Part shown: positions 61,119 to 64,000 of the stretch, piece after piece
Layout: the number at the start of each line of letters is the position of its first letter
Numbering within the stretch: position 1 is the first letter of the stretch
Source: CAXBCP01 sp963974055
Lineage (GTDB): Bacteria; Pseudomonadota; Alphaproteobacteria; MPNO01; UBA830
Assembly (NCBI GenBank): GCA_963974055.1
Contig: CAXBCP010000003.1
Coordinates: 200,877-264,876, forward strand
Length of the DNA stretch: 64,000 bases
Reading direction: 5' to 3'
Notes under the pieces: generated by a model
The model's database searches: none
What the model saw: the letters and a program-made list of their open reading frames with translations, nothing else
Told to the model about the DNA's origin: nothing
Position numbers and translations under genes: made by a program

Positions 61119-61484
61119 ATGGCCACGGTAAAGATCGACGGGCTGAGCCCCGATTGCGAATACGACAACGTCAACGGGGCGCTGGAGATTACCCGCAGGC
61201 TCAGCGACAAGGTTCTGGCCGCGTTCAACCATGCCTATGCAACCGGGGAAATCGATGTCGCGCAGAAGCTGCGGGATGTCCTGCAGATCACCGAGTCCCG
61301 GCGTCCGCGTGGCGATAAACGCACGGGTTACGATGCCGTGGTCCATGCCGATCTCTGGATGAGCTTCGTCAAGTCGCGCGATGCCTACAAAGCCCTTTGT
61401 GATACGGCCGGCGCGAAACCCGCCGCCCTTGCCAAGGCCCAGGACGCGATGAAGAGCGCCTATCGCGCCTGGAGCGAAATCTGA
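61119..61484 (+). CDS. Small unknown protein
   Basis: The product has 121 residues and starts MATVKIDGLSPDCEYDNVNGAL. AAAGGA lies about 7 bases before the ATG at 61119, a good ribosome site that favours it over the longer reading from 61071. Helices with amphipathic character follow (ITRRLSDKVLAAFNHAYAT; AKAQDAMKSAYRAW). No family is recognised. It is divergent from the small helical gene and 106 bases upstream of the ThDP enzyme. Confidence 0.65.
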   Translation: MATVKIDGLSPDCEYDNVNGALEITRRLSDKVLAAFNHAYATGEIDVAQKLRDVLQITESRRPRGDKRTGYDAVVHADLWMSFVKSRDAYKALCDTAGAKPAALAKAQDAMKSAYRAWSEI

Positions 61485-61590
61485 CTCTGATTGCCGCCAA
61501 GCCTAATTTAACATTCCCCTATCCGTCCCCGTCGCGATAGGATTGCCCCTGTAAGCCGCGCATCCGATGCGGCCAAGAGGGGACGTTCCG

Positions 61591-63309
61591 ATGAAAAACT
61601 ATCTTGATGGCGGCGAAGCGATTGTCGAGGCGTTCCGGCGTCTGGACGTGGATTACGTGGTGGCCTCGCCCGGTTCCGAATGGGGCTCCGTGTGGGAAGC
61701 TTTCGCCCGCCAGGATGCCGACAATGCCGACGGTCCCATCTACCTGAGCTGCGCGCACGAGACGCTCGCGGTCAATCTCGCCATGGGATACACCGTGATG
61801 ACCGGGCGGATGCAGGCCGTGATGCTGCATACCGGGGTCGGGTTGCTGCAGGGCTCCATGGGGATCGATGCGGCGAACCGCCAGGGTGTTCCGATGGTCG
61901 TGGTGTCCGGCGAATCCCAGACCTACAGCGAGCAGGAAGGGTTCGAGCCCGGGCCGCAGTGGCAGGGGCTCCTGTCGGTTGTCGGCGGCCCGCACAGCCT
62001 CGTCGACGGCATCACCAAGTGGTCGCACCCGGTCAGCAGCCCCTTCACCCTGCATGAACAGCTTATCCGCGCCGGCGAGATGGCCCAGCGGTCTCCCGCC
62101 GGGCCGGTATACATGTCGGTGCCGATCGAGACCATGCTGCACGACTGGACGCCGCCGCAGCATCCCCGGGACGTCCCGCGGCCGGTCCTGCCGGTGCCGC
62201 CGGCATCCGAAATCGACCGGGTCGCCGACCTGCTTCTCAACAGCGCGAACCCGGCAATTATCGCCGAATCCATCGGCCGCGATCCCGATGGCTACGATGC
62301 GACGGTGGAACTGGCCGAACTGCTCGCAATCCCGGTATCCGAATCCGGCTGGATCGATTTCACGAATTTCCCCCAGGATCATCCGCTTTATCAGGGGATC
62401 GGGTCGCCCGGCTACATCCACGATGCCGACGTCGTGCTCACCCTGCGTTCGCGCGCGCCGTGGTCGCCGCCCAGCAACCGGCCGGCAAATGCCACCATCG
62501 TCAATATCGACGAAGCGCCGTTCCGCCCCCATATGGTCCACCAGAGCCTCCAGGCCGATATCTTTCTCGAAGGCGACGCGGTGGCCACGCTACGCGCCCT
62601 GATCGATGCGATACGCGCCAAGGGCGTTCATGAAACCGTCGTCGAGGAACGGGCCGCCCGCTGGTCCAGGGAGCACGATGCGCTGGCGGCGCGCAAACAG
62701 GCGGCTGTCGACAGCGCCCTGGCGAAGGATACCATCTCGCCCGTCGGATTGTGTGCGACCCTGTCATCGGTGATGCCCGACGATACGATCTATATCGACG
62801 AGACCATTACCAGCCGGCGCGCGATCATCGAACATTGCGGCTTCAGGGGGCCGCTCAGCTTCTTCAGCGTGGCGTCGGGCGGGCTCGGCCAGGGCCTTGG
62901 CCTTGCGCTCGGCGCCAAGCTGGCGATGGAGGACCGGCCCGTGGTGTCGGTCATCGGCGACGGATCTTTCATGTACAACCCCGTTACACAGGGGCTCGCG
63001 CTGTCGAAACACAAGGATATCCCGATCATGATCGTGGTGTTCAACAATGCCGGCTATTCGGCGATGCGCAAGGAGCATCACGCCTATTACCCGGACGGCG
63101 TCGCGGCGGCGTCCAATGCGTCGGTCGGGCACGATATTACCGATCTCGACTATGCCGAACTGGCGCAGCCGTTCGGATTCTACGGGCGGCGGGTGGAGAC
63201 CCTCGCGGACCTGCCGGGTGTGCTGAAAGAGGCTCATGCCGCCACTCTCGACGGCCGCACCGCGATCGTGAATGTCATTCTCGACGAAGGGGCGCCAAGC
63301 GGGCGGTAG
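61591..63309 (+). CDS. Thiamine-diphosphate-dependent enzyme (acetolactate-synthase-like)
   Basis: The product has 572 residues with the three-domain plan of ThDP enzymes. The catalytic Glu is Glu57 (CAHETLAVNLA). The cofactor motif GDGSFMYNP and its closing VFNNAGYS are complete. It resembles acetolactate synthase large subunits and benzoylformate decarboxylases, but no small regulatory subunit is adjacent, so it is more likely a decarboxylase or carboligase of unknown substrate. GAGGGG lies about 9 bases before the ATG at 61591. Confidence 0.9.
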   Translation: MKNYLDGGEAIVEAFRRLDVDYVVASPGSEWGSVWEAFARQDADNADGPIYLSCAHETLAVNLAMGYTVMTGRMQAVMLHTGVGLLQGSMGIDAANRQGVPMVVVSGESQTYSEQEGFEPGPQWQGLLSVVGGPHSLVDGITKWSHPVSSPFTLHEQLIRAGEMAQRSPAGPVYMSVPIETMLHDWTPPQHPRDVPRPVLPVPPASEIDRVADLLLNSANPAIIAESIGRDPDGYDATVELAELLAIPVSESGWIDFTNFPQDHPLYQGIGSPGYIHDADVVLTLRSRAPWSPPSNRPANATIVNIDEAPFRPHMVHQSLQADIFLEGDAVATLRALIDAIRAKGVHETVVEERAARWSREHDALAARKQAAVDSALAKDTISPVGLCATLSSVMPDDTIYIDETITSRRAIIEHCGFRGPLSFFSVASGGLGQGLGLALGAKLAMEDRPVVSVIGDGSFMYNPVTQGLALSKHKDIPIMIVVFNNAGYSAMRKEHHAYYPDGVAAASNASVGHDITDLDYAELAQPFGFYGRRVETLADLPGVLKEAHAATLDGRTAIVNVILDEGAPSGR

Positions 63310-63438
63310 GCGCCCCGCAGGGCCCCGCATCGTCGGTCGCGATGGCTGCGGCGAATTCGCTGCGCATTCGATTGACACGCGCGCCACCGCTCGGCTACAC
63401 ACGCCCCAGCATACAGCGTGGAAAACATCACTCCCGGC

Positions 63439-63528
63439 GGAGGGGTGGCCGAGTGGCTGAAGGCGCTGGTTTGCTAAATCAGTATACGGGTAACCGTATC
63501 GAGGGTTCGAATCCCTCTCCCTCCGCCA
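63439..63528 (+). tRNA. tRNA-Ser (anticodon GCT)
   Basis: The gene is 90 bases long with CCA encoded. The acceptor stem pairs seven bases (GGAGGGG with TCCCTCC, a G-U at the base), the anticodon GCT is at 63473-63475, the T-loop GGTTCGAATC is normal, and a long variable arm (ATACGG with CCGTAT) marks it as a class II serine tRNA. It reads AGC and AGU codons. It borders the recombinase-like gene on its right. Confidence 0.97.
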
Positions 63529-63713
63529 ATTTTTCCTATCTGACAGAGATATATCAGTCCAATTTCGGTGTCGCCGCCGGACCGCCCGCGTTCTGCGCGC
63601 TTTCGCAGGCGATGATCGGATATTCGGAACCGGAGACCGGTGTCCGGGAAAGGTTTGGCGGATTGTCGGCCGGTTATCTCTGCGGGCCTAAAAACCGGTT
63701 CCGATTTGCGGCG

Positions 63714-64000
63714 TTATGATGCTGCCCGGAACTCCAAAACGCGCCTCTGTTCGGCCCAATCCAAGGGCAGATCGACCCGTTTGACGAGTTTTTCAGCGGT
63801 CAGGTCCACCGGTTGCGTTCCGGTGAGGATAGCTTCGACGATATCGGGTGCCAGAAAGGCTAACGGCAGTAGCTGTCCCACATACCTCGTGGAAATCCCT
63901 TCAGTTCTTGCGATCGCTGCCGGCGATAAATGTTTCCCTGATGCTAGAGCATCCATCCAACGATGCGCCCGCGCGATGGCTTTGATCAGTGCGGCGTCGG
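63714..64000 (-). CDS. Recombinase family protein, C-terminal part (runs off the right edge)
   Basis: The last 95 codons are visible and end in TAA at 63714-63716. The stretch ALIKAIARAHRWMDAL, then AAIARTEGISTRYVGQLLPLAFLAPDIVEAIL and the end LPLDWAEQRRVLEF match the C-terminal end of site-specific serine recombinases common in alphaproteobacteria. The catalytic domain would be beyond the window. The gene points toward the tRNA-Ser, as expected for an integrase near its attachment site. Identification rests on the C-terminal helix-turn-helix only. Confidence 0.65.
   Translation of the reverse strand, partial: DAALIKAIARAHRWMDALASGKHLSPAAIARTEGISTRYVGQLLPLAFLAPDIVEAILTGTQPVDLTAEKLVKRVDLPLDWAEQRRVLEFRAAS

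Overview
The window is a 64 kb chromosomal stretch from a GC-rich alphaproteobacterium. Gene order and content point to the Rhodospirillales or relatives. The evidence is the divK-pleD pair, hdaA next to a CDP-alcohol phosphatidyltransferase, an EipB-like envelope protein, a 42-residue aa3-type oxidase subunit IV, GatCAB beside AspRS, and the order ruvX ... pyrB-pyrC-plsY-dprA-topA-rnr ... rpmG. The genus cannot be named from sequence alone. Coding density is high, with many ATGA, TAATG and GTGA overlaps, and several genes appear to use GTG or TTG starts.

Layout. 1-7.3 kb: the 5' end of an enoyl-CoA hydratase gene, an intergenic stretch with a textbook sigma-54 promoter ahead of a 51-codon ORF, a cupredoxin-like exported protein, then leftward genes for a 2-hydroxyacid dehydrogenase, NAD kinase, a TolA-like/Sel1/ankyrin protein and the ribosomal block rpsF-rpsR-DUF2232-rplI. 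7.5-12 kb: rightward fatty-acid synthesis block fabD-fabG-acpP-fabF-mltG. 12-14.5 kb: a leftward SDR gene, then yicC-gmk. 14.5-22.1 kb: leftward LPS-transport and outer-membrane block lptF-lptG-lptD-surA-pdxA-rsmA. 22.7-25.2 kb: pepA-holC-ndk, closed by a strong terminator. 25.3-27.3 kb: leftward small oxidase subunit, purN and purM. 27.3-29.9 kb: rightward DUF2066 gene, CDP-alcohol phosphatidyltransferase and hdaA. 29.9-34.2 kb: an NDH-2-like flavoprotein, rnd and aspS. 34.3-39.3 kb: signalling and envelope genes (diguanylate cyclase, eipB-like, ROK kinase, divK, pleD) and rpmG. 39.4-50.2 kb: the leftward housekeeping series pyrB-pyrC-plsY-dprA-topA-rnr-S41 protease. 50.3-54.3 kb: a four-gene module of CoA-transferase, flavin reductase, LLM oxidoreductase and AEC transporter. 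54.3-58.4 kb: ruvX and gatC-gatA-(small membrane protein)-gatB. 58.6-60.7 kb: three tandem GST-like genes. 60.8-63.3 kb: two small unknown genes and a ThDP-dependent enzyme. 63.4 kb: tRNA-Ser(GCU), followed by the C-terminal end of a recombinase-like gene that runs off the window, which suggests an integrated element begins here.

Most of the window is core metabolism and envelope biogenesis. No CRISPR array, phage module or complete insertion sequence is visible. The most unusual items are the sigma-54 promoter with its microprotein, the TolA-like/Sel1/ankyrin architecture, the dihydroorotase with a damaged metal site, a possibly leaderless pyrB, twin UUCG hairpins in the ribosomal operon, palindromes just upstream of two genes, the insertions into normally conserved gene orders, and the tRNA-Ser junction.
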